Positions 8,128-16,129 of a stretch of 33,679 bases of DNA are shown one piece after another. The stretch is from Fidelibacterota bacterium (GTDB taxonomy: Bacteria; Fidelibacterota; Marinisomatia; Marinisomatales; S15-B10). The stretch lies in contig SCKS01000003.1 of assembly GCA_004124465.1 (NCBI GenBank), forward strand, positions 1-33,679, read 5' to 3'. The notes under the pieces were generated by a model. It saw only the letters and a program-made list of their open reading frames with translations. It made no database searches and was not told the origin of the DNA. Every line of letters starts with the position of its first letter. Position 1 is the stretch's first letter. A program made the position numbers and the translations under genes.

Positions 8128-10514
8128 AACTTAATAGCAATATAGTATTCCTCACATTGGCTGTAGTGAGTTTTGTTTTTCTCCAGGAGATGATCCTTTC
8201 AAACAAGCTTCCGGAATCGGCGGACATGTCTCAAAGGATGCCACTGGATCGTTGGGCCGAGGATTACAAGTCCCGAAATGACGACATGCCTCAATGGTAT
8301 CCCCATCTCTTTGGAGGTATGCCCTCTTACGGCGGTTTTATCTATGCACCGGCTGACCCATCCAGAAAGATATTCGATTTCCTGGGCTTTGGCTGGGGAT
8401 TGAGGTACTGGATCCATTTTATAATTGCTGGTATCGGTATGTACGCTTATTTGCGATGGAAAGGAATTTCAGAGATAGCAGGCTTTTTTGGATCGCTTTC
8501 ATTCTCGCTATCGCCTTACCTATTTGGATTAATCAACGCGGGCCACCCGGCAAAAATGTATGCCATCGCTTTTATCCCGCTTGTACTCCTGTTTGCGGAA
8601 AAGGTGATGGAGAAACAGGAATTAAGATCAGCTTTACTATTGGCTGTATTAACAGCATTTCAACTCTGGACAAAGCATGTTCAGATTGTTTACTATACTT
8701 GGATGCTCGTTGTTTTTATTTGGCTTTGGCAAGCAGGATCAGCCTTTCGGCTAAAACAGTTTAATCTGAAAAAATCCGGACTGAGTATCGGGCTTATGGC
8801 TGGAGCTATTGTTATCAGTGGTTTTCTTGTGGTTGATCCATACCTACCCATCTACCAGTTCCAGGGAGATTCCACCCGCGGAGCCGCCTCAACACTGGAT
8901 GCGGAGGGAGACGCAAAAAAGGGGACTAGTTGGGAGTATGCTACTCAGTGGTCTTTTCATCCTAATGAAACCATTTCGTTTCTTTATCCATACTTCTACG
9001 GGTTACAGAACTTTCCTACTCGCGATCTGAACTCTCAAGCCTACTGGGGATATATGCCTTTCACCCAGTCCACCCACTATGTGGGTCTGATGGTGCTGGT
9101 TTTGGCTGTTGTAGGTTTTCTCATCAGAAAGCCAGAGAGTGAAATCGTCTCTATGGGTGTCGCCTCAGTTATTATTCTGATTATTGGATTTGGTGAACAT
9201 TTTCCTGTACTCTTTTGGTCACTCTACAAGTTTGCACCCATGTTTGGTCGTTTTCGGGTTCCTTCAATGATCTACATTTTACTACCATTCACTCTCTCTT
9301 TTCTTGCGGCGGCAACGCTCCACCAGACTTGTAAAACATTGGAATCCAGGAATGACCAGTTCGAGATCATAAAAAAAAGGACTGTTATGGTCTTTGGTAT
9401 TGTTTTAGGGCTATCTCTGTTTTTTTTGGTTCTTGGATCTGAACTATTTTCTTTTTCAAAACTTGGGGAGGCTGCCAGGTACCAGCCGGCGGCTTTGGCC
9501 CAACTGAAAGAGGTAAGGGTCAGTTTGTTTCAGAAAGGAGTGCTGCTGACTTTTGTTTTATCCGGAATGGGATTAACTGTTTTATGGTTCGCTTTCAAAG
9601 GGACTGTTAAGCCGTTTTTTCTAGGGTTGATTTTCGTATCCATAACTGTCATCGATCTGTGGGTAGTAAACAATGAATTCATTCACCTGAAATCAGAACG
9701 GGCTATTAATGCAGGTTACTTTCAAACTAAGGAAGTTCAGTTTTTGCTTGAAAACAGAGGTCTTCACAGGGTACTTCCCGTGGAGCAGTTCAACACCAAC
9801 TGGTACGCCTATTTTGGTTTGTCCACTGTGGGCGGTTATCGCCCAGTGAAGTTGAGGTCATACCAGGATTTACTGGATGCCAAGGCGCTGAACAGTGAGG
9901 CGATCCAAAATATGCTCAATGTGAAATATGTGATTACCCAGCGGACCATGAATGACCCTCGATTTCGTCTTGCTTTCCAGGATCAGCTCAAGGTGTACGA
10001 GAACAGGAATGTCCTTCCGAAGGCATGGTTTGTAAGAGAGGTTAATTCAGTTGAAAGTCCGCAGGAGTCCCTCGCTTCTATCCTGAAACCGGAATTCAAT
10101 CCAGTCTCGACAGCCCATGTGCTAAACTATAGGAGTGAACCCGGACTCAAAATGGAGGTCGGGAAAGTAATGGTGACAAAATATTCTGAAAATGAAATTG
10201 TTTTACAAACGGAGATAGCGGGTGACGGTTTTCTTGTCCTTTCCGAAAATTATTATGGTCCGGGCTGGAGAGTTGATGTGGATGGTGTGGAGACTGAGAT
10301 ATATCGTGCTAACCATGTTCTCAGAGGTGTTCAGATTCCCACCGGAAGCCACACCGTTATCTTCTCGGTTGACGATTCTGCCTATAGTATTGCGCGATTG
10401 ATCTCTCTTTTTAGCATGGTGTTGATCGTTACTGTACTGTCGGTTCAATATCGCAGTGATATTGTTGACCTCACCGCTCGGTTACGAATCAAAAAGCAAG
10501 ATATGAAGAGTTGA
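8124..10514 (+). CDS. YfhO-family multi-pass membrane protein (GT-C-like)
   Basis: A very large membrane protein with an estimated 11-13 transmembrane helices in the first 500-550 residues and a C-terminal beta-rich domain. That domain ends in the family-typical NYYGPGWRVDVDG and RANHVLRGV segments. YfhO proteins are GT-C-like membrane proteins, and Gram-positive members take part in glycosylation of teichoic acids using polyprenyl-linked sugars. The GtrB-like enzyme in the same cluster would make such a donor. The most conservative start is TTG at 8157 (785 residues). I extend it to CTG at 8124 (796 residues) because GAGGAG lies six bases before it and the added residues complete the first hydrophobic helix. 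The biological target is unknown. Confidence 0.82.
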   Translation: MKLNSNIVFLTLAVVSFVFLQEMILSNKLPESADMSQRMPLDRWAEDYKSRNDDMPQWYPHLFGGMPSYGGFIYAPADPSRKIFDFLGFGWGLRYWIHFIIAGIGMYAYLRWKGISEIAGFFGSLSFSLSPYLFGLINAGHPAKMYAIAFIPLVLLFAEKVMEKQELRSALLLAVLTAFQLWTKHVQIVYYTWMLVVFIWLWQAGSAFRLKQFNLKKSGLSIGLMAGAIVISGFLVVDPYLPIYQFQGDSTRGAASTLDAEGDAKKGTSWEYATQWSFHPNETISFLYPYFYGLQNFPTRDLNSQAYWGYMPFTQSTHYVGLMVLVLAVVGFLIRKPESEIVSMGVASVIILIIGFGEHFPVLFWSLYKFAPMFGRFRVPSMIYILLPFTLSFLAAATLHQTCKTLESRNDQFEIIKKRTVMVFGIVLGLSLFFLVLGSELFSFSKLGEAARYQPAALAQLKEVRVSLFQKGVLLTFVLSGMGLTVLWFAFKGTVKPFFLGLIFVSITVIDLWVVNNEFIHLKSERAINAGYFQTKEVQFLLENRGLHRVLPVEQFNTNWYAYFGLSTVGGYRPVKLRSYQDLLDAKALNSEAIQNMLNVKYVITQRTMNDPRFRLAFQDQLKVYENRNVLPKAWFVREVNSVESPQESLASILKPEFNPVSTAHVLNYRSEPGLKMEVGKVMVTKYSENEIVLQTEIAGDGFLVLSENYYGPGWRVDVDGVETEIYRANHVLRGVQIPTGSHTVIFSVDDSAYSIARLISLFSMVLIVTVLSVQYRSDIVDLTARLRIKKQDMKS

Positions 10515-10557
10515 CTTCGGCTTTGTAATTTTCCGGCCATTATTTATCAATAAACAG

Positions 10558-11694
10558 ATGAGCATTCCTCACGGCGAAATATTAATTGATCTTCAAGCGG
10601 AAGCACCCCAAGAGGTGAATTCTGATTTGCCAGTCGTCGCGCTCTCGCAGAGGGGACAGGCAGATTTTGAAATGCTCGCGACTGGTGCCTTAAGCCCGCT
10701 GAGCGGCTTTATGGGTGCCGATGATTATCACTCTGTACTCAAAGAGATGAGACTCAGCAACGGTTTGATCTGGTCTCTTCCCATTGTTTTGCCTGTGGAG
10801 GATGCATTGGCGGAGCATCTAAAATCATTCGGTGAGGCAGTACTGAAGGGTAGCAGCGGTGAAATTTTGGGTAAAATCAAAATTGAAGACATCTATAAAG
10901 CTGACAAAGAGAAAGAAGCTGAAACTGTTTTCCTCACAAGTGACGCAGCCCATCCCGGCGTAGCTGCGCTTCAGAAGCTGGGTAATTGGTACCTTGCCGG
11001 TGAAGTAGAAGCATATAAGGTTCCTCATCACGGCAGATTTTCTCAGTACCGGCATTCACCGGCTGAATTAAGGCAGCTGTTTGACAAAAAGGGATGGAAA
11101 ACAGTGGTAGGTTTTCAAACACGAAATCCCATACATCGTGCCCATGAATACCTTACTAAATGTGCTCTCGAATTTGGGGACGGTCTGCTGATCCATCCTA
11201 TCGTGGGCGAGACGAAAGGTGATGACATACCGGCGGAAATTCGGATGGAGTGTTATGAAGCTATTATTGACAATTATTTCCCGCACCGCTATACCGTTCT
11301 TTCTGTTTATCCTGCCTTTATGCGGTACGCCGGTCCTCGGGAGGCCATTTTCCACGCCATCACCAGAAAAAACTACGGTTGTACCCATTTCATTGTAGGG
11401 CGGGATCATGCCGGAGTCGGTGACTATTACGGTACTTATGATGCACAGAAAATCTTCGATCAATTCACTCCAGAGGAACTGGGAATTCAACCGCTTTTCT
11501 TTGAACATGCGTTTTACTGCAAGCGGACCAACTCTATGGCTACCACAAAAACATCCAGGGCCATGGATCACGAAAAGATTTTTCTGAGTGGGTCCAAAGT
11601 TCGTGAAATGCTGAAAAATGGGGAAAGGTTGCCTGAAGAGTTCACCCGATCTGAGGTTGAAGAAATTTTGAGGAGACATTACCAAAATGGTTGA
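10558..11694 (+). CDS. sat: ATP sulfurylase (sulfate adenylyltransferase)
   Basis: Converts ATP and sulfate to adenosine 5'-phosphosulfate (APS) and pyrophosphate in the cytoplasm. The signature QTRNPIHRAH is at 187-196, GRDHAGVGDYY starts at 281, and an HPIVGETKGDD segment lies between them. At 378 residues it is the single-chain homo-oligomeric type, not the CysD/CysN type. No APS kinase domain is fused at the C-terminus. It starts at ATG 10558, 43 bases after the YfhO-like gene, and overlaps cysC by eight bases. The adjacent cysC and the upstream sulfotransferase suggest that its product feeds PAPS synthesis. No APS or PAPS reductase is present in the window. Confidence 0.97.
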   Translation: MSIPHGEILIDLQAEAPQEVNSDLPVVALSQRGQADFEMLATGALSPLSGFMGADDYHSVLKEMRLSNGLIWSLPIVLPVEDALAEHLKSFGEAVLKGSSGEILGKIKIEDIYKADKEKEAETVFLTSDAAHPGVAALQKLGNWYLAGEVEAYKVPHHGRFSQYRHSPAELRQLFDKKGWKTVVGFQTRNPIHRAHEYLTKCALEFGDGLLIHPIVGETKGDDIPAEIRMECYEAIIDNYFPHRYTVLSVYPAFMRYAGPREAIFHAITRKNYGCTHFIVGRDHAGVGDYYGTYDAQKIFDQFTPEELGIQPLFFEHAFYCKRTNSMATTKTSRAMDHEKIFLSGSKVREMLKNGERLPEEFTRSEVEEILRRHYQNG

Positions 11695-12250
11695 GGAAAA
11701 AACATTGGTAGCGGAAAACAATCAACAGCAAGGGGTGGCTGTATGGCTTACAGGTTTGTCCGGTGCCGGAAAAACCACCATCTCTATTCCTCTGTGCGAG
11801 AAACTGGAAGCCATGGGCTATCGCGTTCAGCGGATGGACGGGGATGTGGTGCGCCAGAAACTGACTCGAGATCTGGGATTCAGCAAGGAGGACCGGGACA
11901 AAAATATTGAGCGTGTAACGTTCGTGGCTGAACGTCTTGTTAAACATGGCGTGATCACAGTTTGTGCATTCATTTCACCCTATCGTGCCGAACGGCAGTA
12001 CGCCCGGAGTGAAATAGGACGCTTTGTTGAGATCTTTGTGAAATGCCCAATTGAAGTTTGTGAAGAACGGGACGTGAAAGGACTTTATGCCAAGGCGAGA
12101 GCCGGAGAGATAAAGAATTTCACGGGAATTGATGATCCTTATGAGGAACCTGAAAATGCTGAAATGACGCTGGACACTTCCACGACAACATTAGAGGAAG
12201 AAGTGGATAGTATCATCGCCTATCTTCAGGGAAATGGTTATATAATGTGA
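11687..12250 (+). CDS. cysC: Adenylylsulfate (APS) kinase
   Basis: Phosphorylates APS to 3'-phosphoadenosine 5'-phosphosulfate (PAPS). The Walker A loop is GLSGAGKT (23-30), followed by MDGD (50-53), the APS-binding FISPYR with Ser97, and a late GLYAKARAGEIKNFTGIDDPYE region diagnostic of CysC. At 187 residues it is a standard stand-alone kinase. It overlaps sat by eight bases, indicating translational coupling, and a GAGGAG sequence lies about ten bases before its ATG. Together with sat it forms a complete PAPS-generating pair next to a sulfotransferase gene. Confidence 0.97.
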   Translation: MVEEKTLVAENNQQQGVAVWLTGLSGAGKTTISIPLCEKLEAMGYRVQRMDGDVVRQKLTRDLGFSKEDRDKNIERVTFVAERLVKHGVITVCAFISPYRAERQYARSEIGRFVEIFVKCPIEVCEERDVKGLYAKARAGEIKNFTGIDDPYEEPENAEMTLDTSTTTLEEEVDSIIAYLQGNGYIM

Positions 12251-12273
12251 GCATGCCGCGCTAATTTCCTTGC

Positions 12274-12279
12274 GAAGGG
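12274..12279 (+). promoter_or_regulatory. Shine-Dalgarno fixing the histidine kinase start at 12285
   Basis: GAAGGG followed by five bases and ATG. An in-frame TTG at 12270 lies before this site and lacks its own ribosome-binding motif, so it is disfavoured. Confidence 0.6.
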
Positions 12280-12284
12280 TTTGT

Positions 12285-13475
12285 ATGCGGATTTACAAGC
12301 AGGCTGGCAATATCAAGGGCGCTCTTTTTCTGGGAGCTGTAGTTCTGATCACCGGCCTTTTTATTTATACCCAATCTATTATTAATGACCTACGGAATGA
12401 AAGCCGCGAGGCCGTTTCGCTCTATGCCCAGATCATTGCCAAGAGCGTTACAAGTGCTGACGATAACGAACTGGACTTTATATTTAGAGAAATTATCCTG
12501 AAAGTGACTTTCCCCATTATCCAATCTGATATTGACGGAAATCCTGTGAACTGGCGAAATATTGGAAACGACGATGAAATTGATAAAGTCAAGATTCAGC
12601 AGATGATGGCGGCAATGGATTCTCAAAACAACCCCATTCCCCTAGTGGTGACCTTGGAAAGCGAAACTGGTTTTCAACCACAAGTGTACGAGCTTGGTCA
12701 TCTCCATTTTGGTGATTCGGTCCTTATCAGGCGTTTGAAAATGTTGCCCTACATCGAGATTGGTGCTGTGGCCCTTTTCATTTTCTTTGGCTTTTCTGGT
12801 TTTCAGGTGATTAGGAAAACAGAAAAACAGCACATCTGGTTCGGCATGGCCCGGGAAACGGCCCATCAGCTGGGAACGCCCGTCTCATCGCTCATGGGGT
12901 GGGTGGAGCGTCTGAAGGATCATCCTGAGGAATCATCTCAGCTCGCTTCAGAAATGGACACGGATGTACAGCGACTTCAGGAGATCAACGAACGTTTCTC
13001 ACGCATGGGCTCTGTGCCAAAGATGGAGAAGGTGGAAGTAAAAACAGTTCTAGAAGATCTGAAATCCTACTTCCAGCGCCGTTTGCCCAGCAGTGCCGGG
13101 AATGTAAGACTACGTGTGAAAAGCCAAGAGGCTACTGTGACGACATCGCCTACGCTGCTCACTTGGGTACTGGAGAATCTTATCAAGAATGCTGTTGACT
13201 CCATTGACAAAGAGTCCGGTGAAGTGACGCTCAGGTCAGAGATAATGGACACGGAAGTTTCAATTACAGTCAATGATAACGGTAGGGGCATTGTCCGCCG
13301 TGACTGGAAAAATGTCTTTCGGCCCGGTTATACCACCAAGGAACGGGGGTGGGGCGTGGGACTCAGTATGGTCCAGCGTATTGTAGAAGACTTTCTGGAG
13401 GGCTCCATTCAAATTAAGTCATCGGAGATCGGGAAAGGGACCTCCATAGAAATTCGCTTACCTCATGCGTCATGA
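12285..13475 (+). CDS. Membrane sensor histidine kinase (orphan)
   Basis: A two-component sensor kinase. A membrane helix at about residues 11-31, an extracytoplasmic region of about 120 residues, and a second helix at about 155-176 precede the catalytic core. The phosphoacceptor box is ETAHQLGTP with His194, a variant common in the FCB group. The ATPase domain shows the N box (ENLIKNAVDS, about 297-306), G1 (NDNGRG, from about 330) and G2 (GWGVGLS, about 355-361), all intact. No HAMP or PAS domain is obvious. No response regulator gene is next to it. The start at 12285 (396 residues) is set by the GAAGGG five bases upstream. Its signal is unknown. Location after sat-cysC is suggestive but does not prove a link to sulfate or envelope sensing. 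Confidence 0.9.
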   Translation: MRIYKQAGNIKGALFLGAVVLITGLFIYTQSIINDLRNESREAVSLYAQIIAKSVTSADDNELDFIFREIILKVTFPIIQSDIDGNPVNWRNIGNDDEIDKVKIQQMMAAMDSQNNPIPLVVTLESETGFQPQVYELGHLHFGDSVLIRRLKMLPYIEIGAVALFIFFGFSGFQVIRKTEKQHIWFGMARETAHQLGTPVSSLMGWVERLKDHPEESSQLASEMDTDVQRLQEINERFSRMGSVPKMEKVEVKTVLEDLKSYFQRRLPSSAGNVRLRVKSQEATVTTSPTLLTWVLENLIKNAVDSIDKESGEVTLRSEIMDTEVSITVNDNGRGIVRRDWKNVFRPGYTTKERGWGVGLSMVQRIVEDFLEGSIQIKSSEIGKGTSIEIRLPHAS

Positions 13476-13497
13476 TTACAAGTAGTATTCGTAAAAT

Positions 13498-15141
13498 ATG
13501 AAAAAATCATTTCTCTTACTTTCTTGTTCATATTTATTGGTTGGGCAATTAAATGCTGACAACTATCCAAAAAATCCGGATATTGATATACTTCATTATC
13601 GTTTTGAACTTATCCTTTCCGATGATGAGGATATTATCCGGGGGAGTGCTACCCTTTACATCCTTTTTAAGGTTAAGGGACTAAAGACAATTCGCCTTGA
13701 TCTGATCAATAAAGATGATACCAGTGAAGGCAAGGGAATGGAAGTATCGAAGGTGACTTTGAATGGCCGCACCCAAAAATATGTCCACCGGGAAAACGTA
13801 CTGACTATTGTCCTGGATCAACCATCAAGAGTAAACCAGGAAGTATCTCTGGCTATCGATTATTATGGGGTGCCTGCCTCTGGATTAAAAATTGCCCCAA
13901 ATAAATACGGTGATCGCACCTTTTTCAGTGATAACTGGCCAAACCGAGCCAGACATTGGCTACCTACCGTAGATCATCCCTATGAAAAAGCCACCTCAGA
14001 AATGATTGTAATTGCCCCCAATCATTACCAGGTAATATCTAACGGGCTTCTTGTTGAAGAAAGTAATCTTAAAGACGGTCTAAAAAGAACTCACTGGAAG
14101 CAGGCTGTTCCTATTTCTTGCTGGCTGTATGTATTAGGTGTGGCCGAATTTGCTATACAATATGTTGATACATTTGAGGACAAATCCATTCAAACCTGGG
14201 TTTATAAACAGGACCGAGAAGCAGGATTCTATGATTTTGCTGTTCCTACTAAACATACCCTTCAATTTTTTTCTGATTATGTAGGTCTTTTTGCCTATGA
14301 AAAGCTTGCCAACATTCAATCAAACAGTGTGGGTGGTGGCATGGAGGCTGCGACAGCCATTTTCTATGGAGACAATTCTGTTACTGGTAAGCGAACATCC
14401 CGATGGAGAAATGTCATTATTCATGAGGTCGCACATCAGTGGTTTGGTAACGCAGTCACCGAATATGATTGGGATGATGTTTGGTTAAGCGAAGGGTTTG
14501 CTACCTACTTCACTTTGTTGTTTAGGGAACATGCTTATGGACGGGAGGATTTCGTCTCCGGATTGATTTCTTCCAGAGAACGGGTATTCGATTATTATGA
14601 AGATCATAAGAACTATCGAATTGTTCATGATAATCTTTCAGATATGAGTCAGGTTACTTCCGGTCAAACCTATCAGAAAGGTGCATGGATTCTTCACATG
14701 TTGAGGAATCTGATTGGCGATGAAATATTTCAAGAAGCTATTCGGAATTATTATTCCCGATATATGAATTCCAATGCTACGACCGATGACTTTAAACATG
14801 AAATGGAGGTTGTATCTGGTTTGGATCTTGACATGTTCTTTAATCAATGGCTATACCAAGGAGGTCACATAATTCTTGACGGTTCATGGAAATATGACGA
14901 TAAGAAAAAAGAAATTATCATTGATATCCAACAAGTTCAGAATGATGGATATTTATTCTCCTTTCCTATCGAATTCGGGATTTATGAAGAGGGAAAAGTT
15001 GCGCCCACTGTTGAACAAAGGAGTGTAACCAAAAGAAAATCATCATATTCCATTCCAGCGGATTTAAAACCAAATAAGGTGGCCATCGACCCCAGAACAG
15101 TACTGCTTGCTAATTGGTCTTTTAATGAAAGAACCAATTAA
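13498..15141 (+). CDS. Exported M1-family zinc metallopeptidase (aminopeptidase N-like)
   Basis: A secreted or periplasmic gluzincin. A signal peptide (MKKSFLLL through about residue 20) precedes an N-terminal beta domain and the catalytic domain. The zinc site is HEVAH at 309-313 with the third ligand Glu332 in WLSEGF, giving the HExxH-x18-E spacing of M1 enzymes. The exopeptidase motif GXMEN appears as GGMEA (280-284), so the final Asn is replaced by Ala. Substrate specificity or aminopeptidase activity may therefore differ. At 547 residues it lacks the large C-terminal helical domain of PepN, like short M1 proteins of Bacteroidetes. Its base composition looks clearly lower in G+C than the neighbours. 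ATG start, no strong Shine-Dalgarno. Confidence 0.9.
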   Translation: MKKSFLLLSCSYLLVGQLNADNYPKNPDIDILHYRFELILSDDEDIIRGSATLYILFKVKGLKTIRLDLINKDDTSEGKGMEVSKVTLNGRTQKYVHRENVLTIVLDQPSRVNQEVSLAIDYYGVPASGLKIAPNKYGDRTFFSDNWPNRARHWLPTVDHPYEKATSEMIVIAPNHYQVISNGLLVEESNLKDGLKRTHWKQAVPISCWLYVLGVAEFAIQYVDTFEDKSIQTWVYKQDREAGFYDFAVPTKHTLQFFSDYVGLFAYEKLANIQSNSVGGGMEAATAIFYGDNSVTGKRTSRWRNVIIHEVAHQWFGNAVTEYDWDDVWLSEGFATYFTLLFREHAYGREDFVSGLISSRERVFDYYEDHKNYRIVHDNLSDMSQVTSGQTYQKGAWILHMLRNLIGDEIFQEAIRNYYSRYMNSNATTDDFKHEMEVVSGLDLDMFFNQWLYQGGHIILDGSWKYDDKKKEIIIDIQQVQNDGYLFSFPIEFGIYEEGKVAPTVEQRSVTKRKSSYSIPADLKPNKVAIDPRTVLLANWSFNERTN

Positions 15142-15149
15142 TTAACCTT

Positions 15150-15290
15150 TTATGGTGTGTCTTCTATGTGATAAAAATGAGGTTCCATTCATTTATGTCA
15201 TTGTAAATTTTGTTTTGTAGCAATATCCTGGTTACAATCTGTTTAATAGAGATGAAAGTTATTATGGTGTCCTATGAGTAATAAAAAAGA
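15150..15290 (+). repeat. Imperfect direct repeat spanning the ppk2 leader
   Basis: TTATGGTGT, CTATG and ATAAAAA occur in this order at 15150, 15164 and 15171, and again at 15262, 15272 and 15281. The second copy contains the PPK2 start codon (ATG at 15274). The copies differ by small insertions between the three blocks. The 132-base gap here is A+T-rich and holds no gene. Confidence 0.4.
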
Positions 15291-16059
15291 TTTCGATGAG
15301 AAATATGAGGAAATGCTCAGCGAATTGCAGATAGAATTGGTTCAAATGCAGGAATGGGTCATAGACAGTGGTAAAAAGATTGCTATCATTTTTGAGGGCA
15401 GGGATGCAGCTGGAAAGGGAGGCACCATAAAACGGATCACAGAACACTTAAATCCTCGGTACTGTAAAGTTGTCGCCTTGGCTGCGCCAACGGAAAAAGA
15501 AAAGACACAGTGGTATTTCCAGCGTTATGTTCCTTATCTGCCTGCCGGTGGTGAGATTGTCATTTTTGATAGAAGCTGGTACAATCGTTCCGGGGTGGAG
15601 CGTGTCATGGGTTTTTGTACGGAAAAAGAGTACATCAATTTTTTGCAGACCTGTCCTGAATTTGAGCGTATGATCATCAGTTCCGGTATCCAACTAATCA
15701 AGTACTGGTTTTCCGTCAGTTCAAAAGAACAGATGAAACGATTCAAAGGCCGGGTCGAAGACCCAACCAAAGGGTGGAAACTAAGCCCCATGGATTTGGA
15801 GTCTGTAAAGCGATGGGACGATTATTCTCAGGCCAAGGACAATATGTTTGAACACACAGATACCCAATTCTCGCCATGGTATGTAGTTGAATCAGATAAC
15901 AAGAAGAAGGCCCGGATCAACTGCATCAGCCATCTGTTAAGCCAAATTCAGTTCGAAGAAGTAGAACATCCAGAAGTGATACTTCCGGAGCGCGTTCAGG
16001 AAAAAAGCACCGACCGTCCATCGCGTTCTATATACAATTACGTTCCCGAGATACTGTAA
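15274..16059 (+). CDS. ppk2: Polyphosphate kinase 2 family protein
   Basis: Transfers phosphate between polyphosphate and nucleotides. The P-loop is GRDAAGKGGT (42-51), Walker B and associated residues form DRSWYNR (99-105), and the lid region RVEDPTKGWKLSPMD follows. At 261 residues this is a single-domain PPK2. Whether it prefers nucleoside diphosphates (class I) or monophosphates (class II/III) cannot be safely read by eye. It begins at ATG 15274 within the second copy of a leader repeat, with no clear Shine-Dalgarno. It ends just before a bidirectional terminator shared with the convergent superoxide dismutase gene. Confidence 0.95.
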   Translation: MSNKKDFDEKYEEMLSELQIELVQMQEWVIDSGKKIAIIFEGRDAAGKGGTIKRITEHLNPRYCKVVALAAPTEKEKTQWYFQRYVPYLPAGGEIVIFDRSWYNRSGVERVMGFCTEKEYINFLQTCPEFERMIISSGIQLIKYWFSVSSKEQMKRFKGRVEDPTKGWKLSPMDLESVKRWDDYSQAKDNMFEHTDTQFSPWYVVESDNKKKARINCISHLLSQIQFEEVEHPEVILPERVQEKSTDRPSRSIYNYVPEIL

Positions 16060-16075
16060 TTATTATTTAAGAATA

Positions 16076-16110
16076 AAAAAATCCTCGGGGTTCAACCCCG
16101 AGGATTTTTG
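16076..16110. terminator. Bidirectional rho-independent terminator
   Basis: A perfect hairpin has the ten-base arm ATCCTCGGGG (16081-16090), a TTCAA loop, and the complementary arm CCCCGAGGAT (16096-16105). A-rich and T-rich tracts on either side let it act on both strands. It lies between the convergent PPK2 gene (+) and superoxide dismutase gene (-), so it should end both transcripts. Confidence 0.92.
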
Positions 16111-16129
16111 ATAAAAACTCATGTGGACT

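Noticed and set aside
11068-11721. 217-codon open frame on the minus strand opposite sat
   Set aside because: It lies entirely opposite sat and the sat-cysC junction, whose protein motifs are unmistakable. Its translation shows no domain and it has no ribosome-binding site.
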